Assembly (NCBI GenBank): GCA_016630955.3
Contig: CM049999.1
Location: 682,001 to 746,000, forward strand
Origin: Didymella arachidicola
Taxonomy: Eukaryota > Ascomycota > Dothideomycetes > Pleosporales > Didymellaceae
Direction: 5' to 3'
DNA: 64,000 bases
Shown here: piece after piece, positions 1-10,696 of the stretch
Layout: each line of letters begins with the position of its first letter
Numbering within the stretch: position 1 is the stretch's first letter
Notes under the pieces: model-generated
What the model was told of the DNA's origin: nothing
The model's input: the letters and a program-made list of their open reading frames with translations, nothing else
Database searches by the model: none
Position numbers and translations under genes: made by a program

Positions 1-1721
1 AGGGCACCGGCAGAGTATCCGGCGCTGACTGCTGTCGGAAAGAATCGGAGGAACATTTGCACCATGTATGATCCTTGCGTCAGACAGTCCAGAATGTAAC
101 CTGAGGTTGAGGTACACTTGCTCGTGGGTTCGTCGGGTACGTTTCGGACTTGCACAACCTCACAGGCGTCTGTTTGGCAGTCGATCTGCGCTTCCATGAA
201 GACGACATGTGGTGTGCACGTGTGGATGTAGACGACATACTCATCTTCCGCTCCGGTGGCATAAGACGCTCCGTAGAGATAATTGATTGGTTGGTTCTGG
301 AACAAGGTGCTGGGGGTGCTCTGATTTTTGGCTCTTCCTGAGTCGGTGGAATTCCAAGCTGCTCGAAGGAAGAACGAAGAGTCCTGGATAATTGGGCTAG
401 GCATGTTCATAACAAGCGCGTTGAACAGCAAATTCCTGTCGTTTACGTCCGTGTATTCTGACTTTTGGCCTTCAGTGTTGAGAGTTGGATAGAACGAGAT
501 GTTCGGATTCTGAAGATAGTCCACGACAGCGGCCGGTGTACCACCATACAGTTTCTCGCAATCGAGATACATGTAGTTGGTCTTCACCTGCATTGTTGTA
601 TGCTTGCCCGGTAGTAGCCCCTGAATATTGATACCAACCCACGAAGAATATGTGACGTTGGGACTGGCATTGACGGCGATCCACTCGCCCTCGCGGTCGA
701 CGGTGCTCTGTGCGTTTCGTTCGATTTCATCAAGCCTTGGAATCTTTGGGTGACTCCACAAGTCGACCCGCCTGTTCTTGACATCTTCTGACACAGCAAG
801 GCCAGCCCCCAGTACCGTTGGTATAAGAGTAAACCATGTCGAAATCTCACCCAAATCCATAATAGCAGCAGGGTCGGAGTAGTATGCAGTTCCTGTCTCC
901 GTCACCGTGGCATTTGCTTCGTGGAGAAGACGAAGTGAGCTTTGGCCGCCAAGTGGCGAGAGTGTCCACAAGAGCAAGAGGACTACCGACACTATATTGG
1001 CAGATCGCAGAGTGAAGGCAGTACCAATGGCAGATACTAGACTCTGACTACCCAATAATTTCTCCAGCGTCTGCACAGATTTAGATTCGCATCAGAAAGG
1101 GAAAATGAGCGACGTACTGATATCGTGGTTCCCCTCTGGGCAAGACGAAGAGCGATGCTTCTCAGACAACGACTACCAATGGCGGCAAATGCAAGAGGAT
1201 AGATAGTAGGACCAAGGCTCATAGCACGTTCCACTGTTTTGCCGGTGTCTGACAGCTCTTTGCCATCGAGCCGCCATGCAGAGATGGCTAAAACTGTACT
1301 ATATCAGTACAAGATCCCTCTTTCGTTCCTGCAATAAGTACTTACCAAGGAACGCAATCGGTAGAAGTATCAGCAGCATATCTCCAATCAGAAACGGTAT
1401 CGATACGCCTTTGAGTGTACGAGGACCTTGAGGCCAGCCTTGGATGACTGGTACACTGGTTCTACTATTCGTTTCCTCACTTGGCGCTTCCCCAGACTCA
1501 ACCACTGAATAGTTTGGCGCCTTTCTCTTGCTCGTATGGCTGAGATCTTGAGCGTTGACGTTCAGTCTGCGGCCAGTTCCTCCAAGCTCATCTTCGTAGT
1601 GGCGGTTCTCGTTGTTATCGATGTCGCTGCCATCATTGCCAGTAGATTCATTTCCTACAGCAGCGTATTCGATCGACCCTTGAACATGACGTTGACCAGA
1701 GAACAACGGCATGCTAGGCAC
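1..1721 (-). CDS. Fungal multi-pass membrane protein, C-terminal part cut by window edge
   Basis: Three exons read cleanly on the minus strand: 1721-1346, 1118-1289 and 1070 to the left edge, with GT..AG introns of 56 and 47 bp that keep the frame. The N-terminal ~110 residues are polar and probably cytosolic. They are followed by a hydrophobic segment (FLIGDMLLILLPIAFL), a conserved block beginning RSIALRLAQRGTTIS, and a second hydrophobic stretch (NIVSVVLLLLWTLSPLGG). The rest is a large, probably extracytoplasmic domain with N-glycosylation sequons and repeated cysteines (for example DCQTDACEVV). This layout, including the LEKLLGSQSL block at an exon junction, is familiar from unnamed Pezizomycotina membrane proteins. 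I know of no function. The frame is still open at base 1, so the C-terminus, probably with a last membrane helix, lies outside the window. Confidence 0.8.
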
Positions 1722-2209
1722 GAGAAAAAGTGAGGAAATGGAGACTATCCATTATCCTGGGAACATCGCTGCTATGTATCTCGTGTGAGGCTGACACATG
1801 TTGTCAAGAATATGCACGAAGGTGGTACAATCTTGCTGTTTTAGAATAAGTGTGGGGGCCAAAGAGGCTCACGATGGCGGTTATTCGCTGCGCAGCGGGA
1901 GTGCCCTTGTTCCAGCTCCACATCAGGCGCAGGCTTAGAGCTTGGCTCTTTACCGTTGGCGATACTCTCTCCAGCAGGCGCCCGCTCTTCAATCGAAATC
2001 CACGAATCGTGATTGTGCATTTGCGAGACTGCTGACAGGTCGCGGAAGGTCGATCTTGAGGCGTGCGAGAGAAAGGGAACCGTGCTAGTCACGTGTCAGA
2101 CCCCAGGAGACGGGTCCGTGCTAAGGAAAGTTGACTGAGCGCGACTGCATCGCCGACACCAGACATCGACTTTCCTCACACCTCACTCGCCACCACAACA
2201 CCACACACA
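1722..2209. promoter_or_regulatory. Shared upstream region of the membrane protein and Cwc2
   Basis: This 488-bp gap separates two divergent start codons and should hold both promoters. I see no clear TATA box. The last ~60 bases before the Cwc2 start are rich in C and A (CACCACAACACC), as is common in fungal 5' leaders. The small open frames here have no protein-like composition. Confidence 0.5.
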
Positions 2210-3457
2210 ATGGCCGAAGTACAATCACCACCCCCGCAAACTGCGCCAGCGCCCACAAACCCCGAAACCGCTCTCGAGCCCACCGCAACCCCTTCCACAT
2301 CCACCGACCTCGCGCCCATGACGACAGAACAAACGATAATCACCACCAACGCCGAAGGCAAAAAGGTCAAAAAGATCATACGGCGAAAGCGGCGCCCCGC
2401 GCGGCCCCAAGTCGACGCAGCGACATTCAAAACCGAAGCGCCACCCCCAACCGGCACAATTTTCAACATCTGGTACAACAAATGGTCCGGCGGCGACCGC
2501 GAAGACAAATACCTATCCCAAACTGCAGCCCAGGGCCGGTGCAACATCGCCAAAGACAGCGGATACACAAAAGGCGACAAGACCCCCGGCGCATACTTCT
2601 GCCTCTTCTTCGCGCGCGGCATCTGCCCAAAGGGCGTGGATTGCGAGTACCTGCACCGACTACCCACCGTGACGGACATCTTCCCGTCCAACATTGACTG
2701 TTTCGGGCGGGACAAGCACAGCGACTACCGCGACGACATGGGGGGCGTGGGCTCGTTCCAGCGACAAAACCGAACACTATATATAGGCCGGATCCATGTC
2801 ACCGACGACATCGAGGAGATCGTCGCGCGCCACATGCAAGAATGGGGCCAGGTGGAGCGCACGCGCGTGCTGACTGCGCGGGGCGTCGCATTCGTGACGT
2901 ACATGAACGAAGCGAACAGCCAGTTCGCAAAGGAAGCCATGGCGCATCAGAGCCTGGACCACAACGAGATCCTCAACGTGCGCTGGGCGACTGTCGATCC
3001 GAACCCGGCGGCTGCGAAGCGCGAGGCGCGCAGGATCGAGGAGCAGGCCGCAGAGGCGATTCGCAAAGCGCTGCCTGCGGCGTACGTGGCGGAGATCGAG
3101 GGCAGGGATCCCGAGGGGAAGAAAAGGCGGAAGGTAGAAGGTAGTTTCGGGCTGCAGGGATACGAGGCGCCAGACGATGTGTGGTATGCGAAAGAGAAGG
3201 GCGAATGGGAGCAGGCGAGGCAGTTGGAGTCTGGCGGCATGGAAGACAGGAAGATGATTGAGGCTGCTGGGGATGAGGACGAGGGTTACGGTACGCTGGT
3301 GCCACAACAGCCGAATGCGCAGGCTGGAGGCAACGGTATCTTGTCAGGTTCCACGCTCGCTGCGTTGAAGGGCTTCACAGCGATGTCTTCCAACAAGCGG
3401 CCAGCGCCGTCAGGACCACTCCTCGCTGGATATGGGAGCGACGACGACAGTGATTAG
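2210..3457 (+). CDS. cwc2: Pre-mRNA-splicing factor Cwc2 (CCCH zinc finger and RRM)
   Basis: Intronless, 415 residues. Cwc2 (RBM22 in animals) belongs to the Prp19/NineTeen complex. It contacts U6 snRNA and the intron and helps form the spliceosome active site in the nucleus. After a disordered, Pro/Thr-rich N-terminus and a basic patch (KKVKKIIRRKRRPARP), the Torus region starts at TIFNIWYNKWSGG. A CCCH zinc finger follows (GAYFCLFFARGICPKGVDC, then EYLH; about residues 110-150). Next come the conserved link DIFPSNIDCFGRDKHSDYRDD and an RRM at about residues 185-260, with RNP2 NRTLYIGRI and RNP1-like RGVAFVTYM. The tail is charged and ends in an acidic GSDDDSD. Length and domain order match the family. 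The start is the first ATG of the frame, in a good AC-rich context. Confidence 0.95.
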   Translation: MAEVQSPPPQTAPAPTNPETALEPTATPSTSTDLAPMTTEQTIITTNAEGKKVKKIIRRKRRPARPQVDAATFKTEAPPPTGTIFNIWYNKWSGGDREDKYLSQTAAQGRCNIAKDSGYTKGDKTPGAYFCLFFARGICPKGVDCEYLHRLPTVTDIFPSNIDCFGRDKHSDYRDDMGGVGSFQRQNRTLYIGRIHVTDDIEEIVARHMQEWGQVERTRVLTARGVAFVTYMNEANSQFAKEAMAHQSLDHNEILNVRWATVDPNPAAAKREARRIEEQAAEAIRKALPAAYVAEIEGRDPEGKKRRKVEGSFGLQGYEAPDDVWYAKEKGEWEQARQLESGGMEDRKMIEAAGDEDEGYGTLVPQQPNAQAGGNGILSGSTLAALKGFTAMSSNKRPAPSGPLLAGYGSDDDSD

Positions 3458-3738
3458 ATTATATTCAGTCAGGCTTGTATAGTAAGGTTTGCGCATCTGC
3501 ATCATCAGGCGTCACAAAAAGCGATACCCTTTTCCGATCAACAATCTTGCTTCATATAAATGACGATCGTGCTCAATGTTTCCAACACCATTGATACCCA
3601 ACGCCATGTACCCAAAAAAAAGCCTCACGGACGATAATCATCAAGGTCGTGAGTCGTAACAACGCCGTAGCAGCTTCAGTGCGGCAGTAGCCTACCCCAT
3701 CTCCCGAAGTAAGACTTCTACGTCTCAACAGCGCCACC

Positions 3739-5427
3739 TCAGAACCTAGCAACACTCGCGTCCCTTTCCTTGTTCCTCAAGAACCGCCTCCACTCATCGA
3801 CCGGCTTCGCAGTGCTCTTACTGCCACAATCACACCGCGTCTCTTGAGCAGGTGCGTCCGAGGGTATCTCCTGGAAGCTGTCCTTATCAGGTCCGTGACC
3901 ATAATCTTCGTCCTCCACGTTCTGCTCGTTGACTTTCTCTGCCTCTCTAAACAGCCTCCTCGCTGCCGCGCTCTCCCCTTCATGCGCGCCACTACACCCG
4001 AAGGCGCAGACACGCTGTCCGCAAGGGACCCAGAAACGATACTCCGCAACTTGAGATTCACTGAGCGCTGGCACGGCCAATAAACCAGAGTCTATTGTGC
4101 GATTTGAAGTGTAAGACAACAGAGTCCCCGTAGGTGAGATTGGGGATTTGATCTCCATCTCTGTACCGTTGGCAATCTGTATAGACGGTGGCTGTACTGC
4201 AGCTCGACCAAGAGCTGGACGTGGCGAGAGTGAACGAACATATCGTGAGCCAAAGGCCGATGCAGGGCTCGTGTAGCTGAGGAGACTGTCTCGGCGTACG
4301 TTGCGAGTCATGGGGGATGTCGGTACGAGCAGATCTGGACAAGTGCCAGCGCCGAGCATGTCGTGGACTGCTTGCCTCGCGGCCATGTTGCGAAGCATTC
4401 CTGCACGAGGCGAAAGAGCCCGCTGAGGGCTGGTAGGACTAATGGAAACTATCGATCGAGCCCGTGACGGCGAGCGAACCCGGGATATGCTAGTTCCTCG
4501 AGCGAGAACACCGTCAATATGTCCCATCTGCTCAGCGAAATGCTCGTAGCTGTGAGACATGCAACGGGTCGAAGGCCCACACATATTGGAGCCGTCTAAG
4601 CTCATGGGCCCTACAGAACGAACTGCAGGGCTTTGTGCACGGAAGTGGCCAGCTCTGCTTTCGAAGTCCGATTGTGGTGTTGGAAACAACTCCCTGGCAC
4701 TCAATGTTGGAGATAATGGAGTTGGAAAGCCAGGATATTTCCGGCTCACATCGGTCAAGAGTGTCAGGTTGGGTCGTGAGATCTGCGAAGCAAAGGCTGT
4801 GGTATGCATGCCGCCCATGTCGAGCACAGACTGGTTGTGGTTGTAGCTGGAGGTAGAAAACAGACGGCTTGCAGACCCATCAAGGGCCGGAATTGTAGGG
4901 TGTTGGTTCCAGCTGTTACTCTGAGGATCTGCTGGTGTAGCAGGTTGGTGGCCAGCAGAGCTGCTCGTGAAGTAACTGTTCGGGCTGCTGTTGCCGACCT
5001 GTTGCGATGCTCCTATGCTGGTTACACGTCGCAGAGATTGCGCAGTGAGAGCATCGATCGGCTCCGATCGAGCAAATCGCGCTTCGTTGACAATCCAAAG
5101 CCCGCCGTATTGCTGCCATGGGAAGTTTCGAAGAAAGTAGTCTTCAGGGTAAACATCGTAACCGAGAGTACTTGCGCGGAAGAAGGCGTAGACATAGCTG
5201 CAGTCGGGAAACTGGCGGAGAACCTGACACGACTGTTTTAGCAGAAGTCATTTGAGCTTTGATGCATTGATCGGACGGATTTAGTTGGACGTTTGATATG
5301 GCATCAGGGTATATAGGTGTATGAGTGCCGGAGATCTTTGGAGGAGCTCATACATCCCACGCAGGGAATAAAGGTGGTGTTGCGGTGAGCCTGTGATGGT
5401 CAGTGAAATCCGACCTGAGAACGCCAT
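3739..5427 (-). CDS. Disordered fungal protein with a C-terminal cysteine motif, function unknown
   Basis: The large exon (5197-3739) is firm. It contains a short folded-looking block (GYDVYPEDYFLRNFPWQQYG), about 300 Ser/Pro/Thr-rich residues with many SP/TP sites, and then a compact motif, WVPCGQRVCAFGCSGAHEGE, followed by AARRLFREAEKV and a late RCDCG. I recognise the motif from unnamed Pezizomycotina proteins but know no function. The big exon has no ATG before 4818 in frame. The best upstream solution is exon 5427-5354, starting MAFSGRISLT, joined through GTATGAG..CTGCAG (156 bp). The frame is kept, giving 510 residues. That start lies only 5 bp beyond the stop codon of the next gene. 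A TATA-like CTATATACC near 5311 falls inside the proposed intron, so another first exon is possible. Confidence 0.6.
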
Positions 5428-5432
5428 AATGC

Positions 5433-7006
5433 TTACATCAGAATCTCAAAAGCAGCGAACTTTCTAAGATGTGCTGGACCTCTTCGATATGCATGCATGA
5501 CCTCAGGGCGTGAGCTCTTGATGTTCTTCCGGCCAATCAGCTTATGCATGGCTGGACTTGTTGCATAGACAGGGTCGAACACAACGAGATTGCAGTAGCT
5601 TTCGCTGCGACGCTCAAAGCCGACGATCGTAATGGAATGGCCAGGTCGTTGGAGGTAGATGGGTGGTAGGAGGGTTTTGTGCACACTTGATCCATCGCTG
5701 ACGGCCGCTTGCGCAAAATAGCGTTCGACGGCGAGAAGGAGGAGATCATGGGCTTGTAGATTCCCGTGTGGCGGTTTTTGATCGTTGAACGCTTCGACCG
5801 CGCAGTTGATTTCTGAGCTGAGGAGAAGCGCTTGTGCCTGCCTGGAGTCAGCGGAATGCACACGTTCTGCTATCACACTCGACGTACCTCGGGCGTACCG
5901 ATGTACTTTCTGGTATCCTTGATACCGCCAGTCTGGATTCTGCCAATCTGGTTGATACCTTTGTCCCAAGCTCCTTCGATTAAGTCTTGGAGCTTGAGTA
6001 TGCCGGGCATCCGACCAGGAAATTCCTCGAAGCCTTGTGCTTTCGCGCCTTGAATGTAAGAAACGAGCATCTGGATGTTCCTGTACCCGCAAAAACTTCC
6101 TTCCTTTGGAGTTTTGCCGACGTGCAGCGTGGATGGGTGGCAGTAGTACGCTTCTTTGACAGTGCGGTCCAAGGCTGACAGCTGAGCAAGGATGGGGATG
6201 ACGCCTGCGGTCTCGTTTTGCACCTGTTCCTGCTTGATGAGGCGGCCATCGCGACCGATGCGGTTGACAACGGTAATCTTAGGACCGGCTGCGAGTTGGT
6301 TGTGAAGCCACGCTGGCATGCGGGTTTCGAAGGCGTGAGGACCGAGTTCCGATTTCTTCGGCCGTCAGTATAGCGTTGGCAAAGCAAGAGGTACACTTAC
6401 TCCAAGATGAGCGTTCTTGTTAGGCGGTTTCACAGATTTGTCTTTGAACGGATTGAAGTTCAGGATGCTCCGGGCCAGGATGCTCTTCTCGCTGCTGTCT
6501 GTGCCCCTTCTATCGCGGTGGTGCTTCCTCTTGCCATGGCTTTCGTTGCTCCTTGAGCCGTCGAGCGATTCTGCGTCGTATCGATAGTCTGATGAGGCGG
6601 CTTTGGAAGACGGCCTTTGAGGATTGTGCTTAGCGGCTGACTGATGCATGTTGCTCGATGAATGATGAGAGTGATAATGTCCAGTGGTCTCGTCGAATGA
6701 TAATGTTTCTGCGGCGTGGAGATCGAGGTGATCGTTGTAGTCGTCAAGCAGGACCAGCTCACCGCAATCAGGCTCAGGACACGCGACTGTGCTTTCCTCG
6801 TCGTCTGAGGAAGTCGTGTCTTCCTCGTGCTTGCGTTTGGAAGAAGATGCACGCGAAGCAGGTAGCGGCTCTGGGTCGTCCGTGACCACGAAGGGAGAGT
6901 CCTCAGTATGCACTTGCTCAAAATGTAATTGAAGGATATAGTCATCGGTGGGGAGGACTGTGAAGTCACAGAGGGGACAGTCGAGAAGTTCCATGTTGGC
7001 GGCCAT
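5433..7006 (-). CDS. ZUP1/Mug105-like deubiquitinase (peptidase family C78) with N-terminal zinc fingers
   Basis: Three exons, 7006-6401, 6355-5888 and 5837-5433 (introns of 45 and 50 bp), give 492 residues. The first ATG is at 7006; the GTG just upstream is not a eukaryotic start. The N-terminus carries two C2H2-type fingers (CPLCDFTV..H..H at about 9-36, and CPEPDCGELV..H..H at about 75-100), then a disordered Ser/His/Arg-rich linker. The C78 domain follows. The catalytic Cys lies in EGSFCGYRNIQML (Cys ~291), the His in QRPGHSITIVGFE (~425) and the Asp in LVVFDP (~446). Human ZUP1 (ZUFSP) and fission yeast Mug105 are family members. ZUP1 cleaves K63-linked ubiquitin chains and acts in genome stability. 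The zinc fingers favour a ubiquitin-directed role over UFSP-type UFM1 processing (inference). Confidence 0.88.
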
Positions 7007-7544
7007 GCTCACGTGTGTGAATGGTCAGTGAGAAAATGGTCAGAACGAAGGCTTCTGCAGTGACTGTTGTATTGCTTCCCAATATCATGTCTTAATGTGC
7101 ACTCAAGCATGGAATGGATAGCAAGCTGCGAAAGGCCAGATTTCCACGGCCTGCTGTTCAGAGGATGCGTAGCTCGCAGACTGAGGGACCGAACACGATA
7201 TGTTGCCAGCAACAACCCATGTTGTGTGCTGTTGATCAGTGAGTGGGAGACGAGGCGGCGGTTTGCAAGGGAGCTGTGTTGGTGTGTGTGAGGGCACGAG
7301 CAGGCTCAACGGGCAGTCACTGGAAGCCACACGCCAAGACAGCTCACCGCCACATGGTGGATTACTGCGCTGCAAACGAAGAAGTGCAGGTGGAATATTT
7401 CCAGTCTGCGGGCATCAGGACTATGGCGTTGTGCAGCGTGGCCAGGCGTAGTGGCGGCGAAGAGCAGCACCTCCGCGGTGTGCGTCATGATTCGGGCCTA
7501 GCGCAAGTGCAGGCAGAGGCGGCGCATAATGTCGGCGGCGAGAG
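7007..7544. promoter_or_regulatory. Shared upstream region of the C78 protease and the HTD2-like gene
   Basis: A 538-bp gap between divergent starts. It is GC-rich toward the plus-strand gene and has no obvious TATA box. A long plus-strand frame (7243-7878) runs into the neighbouring gene in another frame and looks like a shadow of its GC-rich start. Confidence 0.4.
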
Positions 7545-9565
7545 ATGCTTTTGCACGGCTCCATGTCAGTCCACGCGCGGTACCAGCAGCGCATCGCCAG
7601 CACATGCGCGCACCGCACAGTCTTGCGGCGGCGGCAGCACCAGCACCAGCACCAGCACCAGCACCAATGCGTCCGCTCGTACGCCTCGGACACGGCGAGC
7701 GAGCCTGAGTGGTTCCAGAAAGTGCGCGACGATTTGCTGGGCCGACGACCGAGATGCCATCCAGAAGAGCTCGACGCAACCCACTACGACCGCTTCAACA
7801 CAACGCTCCAAGGATTCGCACCGAGCACACACACTCACAGCAAAACGAAAGCCCGCGTACCCCTCGCCGAGCTGCTGACCCGATTCAACGTCCAGGTCCC
7901 ATCCTCCGAGCTCCTGCGCGATGGCACCGATCCGCTCCATTCTCCTGGCGGGCCGTGGATTCGTCGCTTGTGGGCAGGCGGAGCTGTGAAGGTCCGGCCA
8001 GCGCAAGAGCCTGATACCAAGGCGGGGACAGTGGCGCCATTCAGACTCCGGGACACGGTCGCCTGTCTAGAGCGCATCAAGCATGTGCGGCTGCACGGCG
8101 CGGGAGACAAGGCCAAGGTCCACGTTACGATTGAGCGGAGCTTTGCACCAGTCCGCGACAGCAAGGGCAAGTCTGGGAGCGCAGAGCCCGCCAAGGGTTC
8201 CCGGCGCGTACATCTTGGTCTCGACTGGAGCGCCTCACCAGTGACGGAGGAGCGCAACCTCGTGTTCATGAAGGCGAAGACGGGCGCTGAGCTGGTCTCC
8301 AGTTCAAACGGCCAGGGCCTGGCGGAGACAAGGTATCTGAAAGGTACGAGTCGTTCTCCAGCATGGCGACGCTCGGCTGACACGCAACAGCGCCCGAAGA
8401 CCCCGACTACTCGCACTCCCTGACACCGACGCCGTCTCTCCTCTTCCGGTACTCGGCCATCACATACAACGCCCACCTGCTGCACACCGATCCGGCCTAT
8501 GCCCGCGACGTCGAAGGCCACCGCAACATGCTCGTCCACGGGCCCCTCACGCTTACGCTGATGCTCCAAGCCCTGCACACGCACCTGAAGCCCACCTCGG
8601 AGGCCATCACGTCCATCGAGTACCGCAACATAGCGCCGCTGTACTGCAACGAGTCCATGCGCATTTGCATCAAGAGGAAGAAGCAGACAGACACGGGGCA
8701 CTCGTGGGATGTCTGGATCGAGGGTCTTACCGGCGGCATGGCAGTCAAAGCGGTCGCACTCTCATCTTCGACTCGCCAGTCTGCGACCAAGACGCCTGTG
8801 AAGGAGCTCATCCCGGTCTCCACACAATGGCGCCCCCAACGGATAGGGGTCGCCCTGCGCTATCTGTACCTGCAGCCCAGCTCTCCGCTGGTGAACACGG
8901 CCGTCGTCGACCGGGAAGTCTCGCAGCCAGTCTCGCAGCCAGACCCCTCCTACATCCCCCCCACTCCCTTCTCCAAAAAATGGCGCAAGCGCTCCATCGG
9001 CACTGCCCTCCCCTATCTCTACGCCCACTCCTTCACTCCCCTCGTAAACCGCAACGTCGTTCCACGAATCCCTACCCCTACTCCTCCCCATGAAGTCACA
9101 CCCACACCCACACCCTCGTCGCATCCAGCCTCACAACCTCGATTCCGCCTCTTCACCAGCAAAGCCGGCGTAATAAGCACACGCACATCCCGCGGCATCC
9201 AAACCAAAGAATACCTCGCCGCCCGGCGCCGACGCGCGAAAGGAATCAGGCAGGGAGTCAGTGGCGAGGCGTCCCCGGCGGAGGAGGACGCCGTGTTGGG
9301 GTTCTTGGATACGGGGGATGTGGGGAGGGAGATTGAGATTGTAAGGTTGGCGGGGCGGAGGAGGGAGGGGAGAGATGGTGGGGGAGACGCGGTAAGAGTG
9401 AAGAAGGTGGAGGGGTTTAAGATACGGGGGATGAGGGGGGAGCAGAAGGAGAAGGGAGAGGGGTTTAGGAGAGGGGAGAGGAGGGGCGCGTGGGAGAGGG
9501 CTGTGGAGGAGGGAGTGAGGAGGAGCAAGGAGAGGGAGCGTGAGCGTGAGCGTGGTGGGGAGTAG
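7545..9565 (+). CDS. HTD2-like mitochondrial 3-hydroxyacyl-thioester dehydratase with long basic C-terminal extension
   Basis: Exons 7545-8343 and 8391-9565 (47-bp intron, GTACGAG..CAACAG) give 657 residues. The Arg/Ser-rich N-terminus looks like a mitochondrial presequence. It is interrupted by an alternating His/Gln run coded by CACCAG repeats (7635-7666). Residues ~50-390 match fungal HTD2-type MaoC dehydratases. Blocks typical of this family are GPWIRRLWAGG, LLFRYSAITYNAHLLHTD and GHRNMLVHGPLTLTLML, the last with the hotdog-fold HGP element, then SIEYRNIAPLYCNE. HTD2 performs the dehydration step of mitochondrial type II fatty acid synthesis, which feeds lipoate synthesis. Usual family length is roughly 280-400. 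The remaining ~255 residues (from about 400) are atypical: two copies of a ~30-residue motif, a Pro/Thr linker and a very Arg/Glu/Gly-rich tail ending in RERERERGGE. Confidence 0.8.
7635..7666 (+). repeat. CACCAG microsatellite in the HTD2-like presequence
   Basis: A hexanucleotide CAGCAC/CACCAG run of about five units. It encodes alternating Gln and His near residues 31-41. The unit is a multiple of three, so length changes keep the frame. Confidence 0.85.
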
Positions 9566-9643
9566 AAGTTGTTGTGTATATTAGCTTGTACGTCTATTAC
9601 AAACCTGCATCATCTACACCTCTCAACCTCCGCCTGATGCCTC

Positions 9644-10696
9644 TTACCCCCATCCTCGAACGATACCTACTCCAGCACATTCTCCTCCACCCTCCCCCCT
9701 CTCCTCCAAAACCCAATCCACAGTCTGTGCCATCGTCGCCCCATTATTCTCAAACCAGCCCCCCAGCAACCTCACATACCCCTCCACCATCCCCTTGAGC
9801 GGCGCATGCTCCCTTAGCCACAACACCTGCTCAGGATCCAGCTTCATGTAGTCCTCAATAACGTAGTAGTGGCTGATATCGTCGCCCCAGCCCTCGGCGC
9901 CCGTGTCGTGGCGGGGGTGGAACTTGCGCGAGGGAGGGAAGGTAGTGTATGCTGACTGTGGAGCCATGGACCAGAGGTTTGGGGTGGGGGTTTGGTTTGT
10001 GAAGGGGTTGTTGTGGGAGGGTGGTGGGGCCGGGGGTGGGTGGTTGAGGGGGGTGTTGAAGAGGAGGGACTGGTCGGAGTGTGGGTGGCGGGATTTGTAT
10101 TTCCGCAAGATGGTGGCGTTGGAGGGGCAGATGTTGCTGGCGAGTACGTCGCGCATGATGAGGGCGAAGTCGGTGAGTTCGCTGATTTCGAGCGTGCTCC
10201 AGTTGTGGAGGAGGGCGGCGCGCTGCCGGATTATGGGGAGCGTAACGCGGGTTGAGCGGGGGAAGGAGGCGTTGTGGAAGGCGCGGCTGTAGAGCCACAC
10301 TCGGTAGATGGCGCGGCGGAGACGGTAGTGCTCAGAGGGGGTGAGCAGCCGGCGTGATTCGTAGTCGTGCTTCCATTTCTTGAAGGGGTAGATGGCGCAC
10401 CATTTCTCGGCGACGCGGCCGGCGTGCACGATTTGTTTGAGGAGGGCGAGGGAGAAGGGAACGGAGCGAATGATGTGGGCGGGCTGGCTGGCGTTGTGGG
10501 TGAGGAGCTGGGTAAGGTCCTGGAGCGGGCCGTACTGCCACTCGGCGGCGTGTTCGAGGATGGCGAGGCGTCGCGACGAGTGCGAGATGTTGCGGAAGCG
10601 GCGACATGTTGTGGCTAGTGCGAGAACGTCGTGCACTGAGTTGCAGGACAGGAACACCTGCACCACCAGCTCGGTGGCGAGGTCTTCGAACAGCAT
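9644..10696 (-). CDS. F-box domain protein
   Basis: Single exon, 350 residues, starting MLFEDLATELVVQVF. The first ~45 residues form an F-box (LATELVVQVFLSC..LALATTCRRFRNI), the motif that binds Skp1 in SCF ubiquitin ligases. The rest matches the common Pezizomycotina layout of an F-box followed by an unnamed helical region (for example YRLRRAIYRVWLYSRAFHN). There is a Pro/Asn-rich insert near residues 215-245 and a later conserved-looking stretch, ISHYYVIEDYMKLDPEQVLW. The target is unknown. The stop codon is 78 bp from the stop of the convergent HTD2-like gene, so the two 3' ends probably overlap. A GTAAGAG at the very end could be a splice donor, which would change only the last residues. 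Confidence 0.85.
   Translation of the reverse strand: MLFEDLATELVVQVFLSCNSVHDVLALATTCRRFRNISHSSRRLAILEHAAEWQYGPLQDLTQLLTHNASQPAHIIRSVPFSLALLKQIVHAGRVAEKWCAIYPFKKWKHDYESRRLLTPSEHYRLRRAIYRVWLYSRAFHNASFPRSTRVTLPIIRQRAALLHNWSTLEISELTDFALIMRDVLASNICPSNATILRKYKSRHPHSDQSLLFNTPLNHPPPAPPPSHNNPFTNQTPTPNLWSMAPQSAYTTFPPSRKFHPRHDTGAEGWGDDISHYYVIEDYMKLDPEQVLWLREHAPLKGMVEGYVRLLGGWFENNGATMAQTVDWVLEERGEGGGECAGVGIVRGWG

Noticed and set aside
7243..7878. Plus-strand frame of 211 codons
   Set aside because: It overlaps the HTD2-like gene in another frame. The protein is Thr/Ser-rich because of the CACCAG repeat and has no domain.
9601..9650. Splice donor GTAAGAG at the end of the F-box gene
   Set aside because: Using it would run the F-box gene antisense into the HTD2-like coding exon. 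The unspliced stop is simpler.
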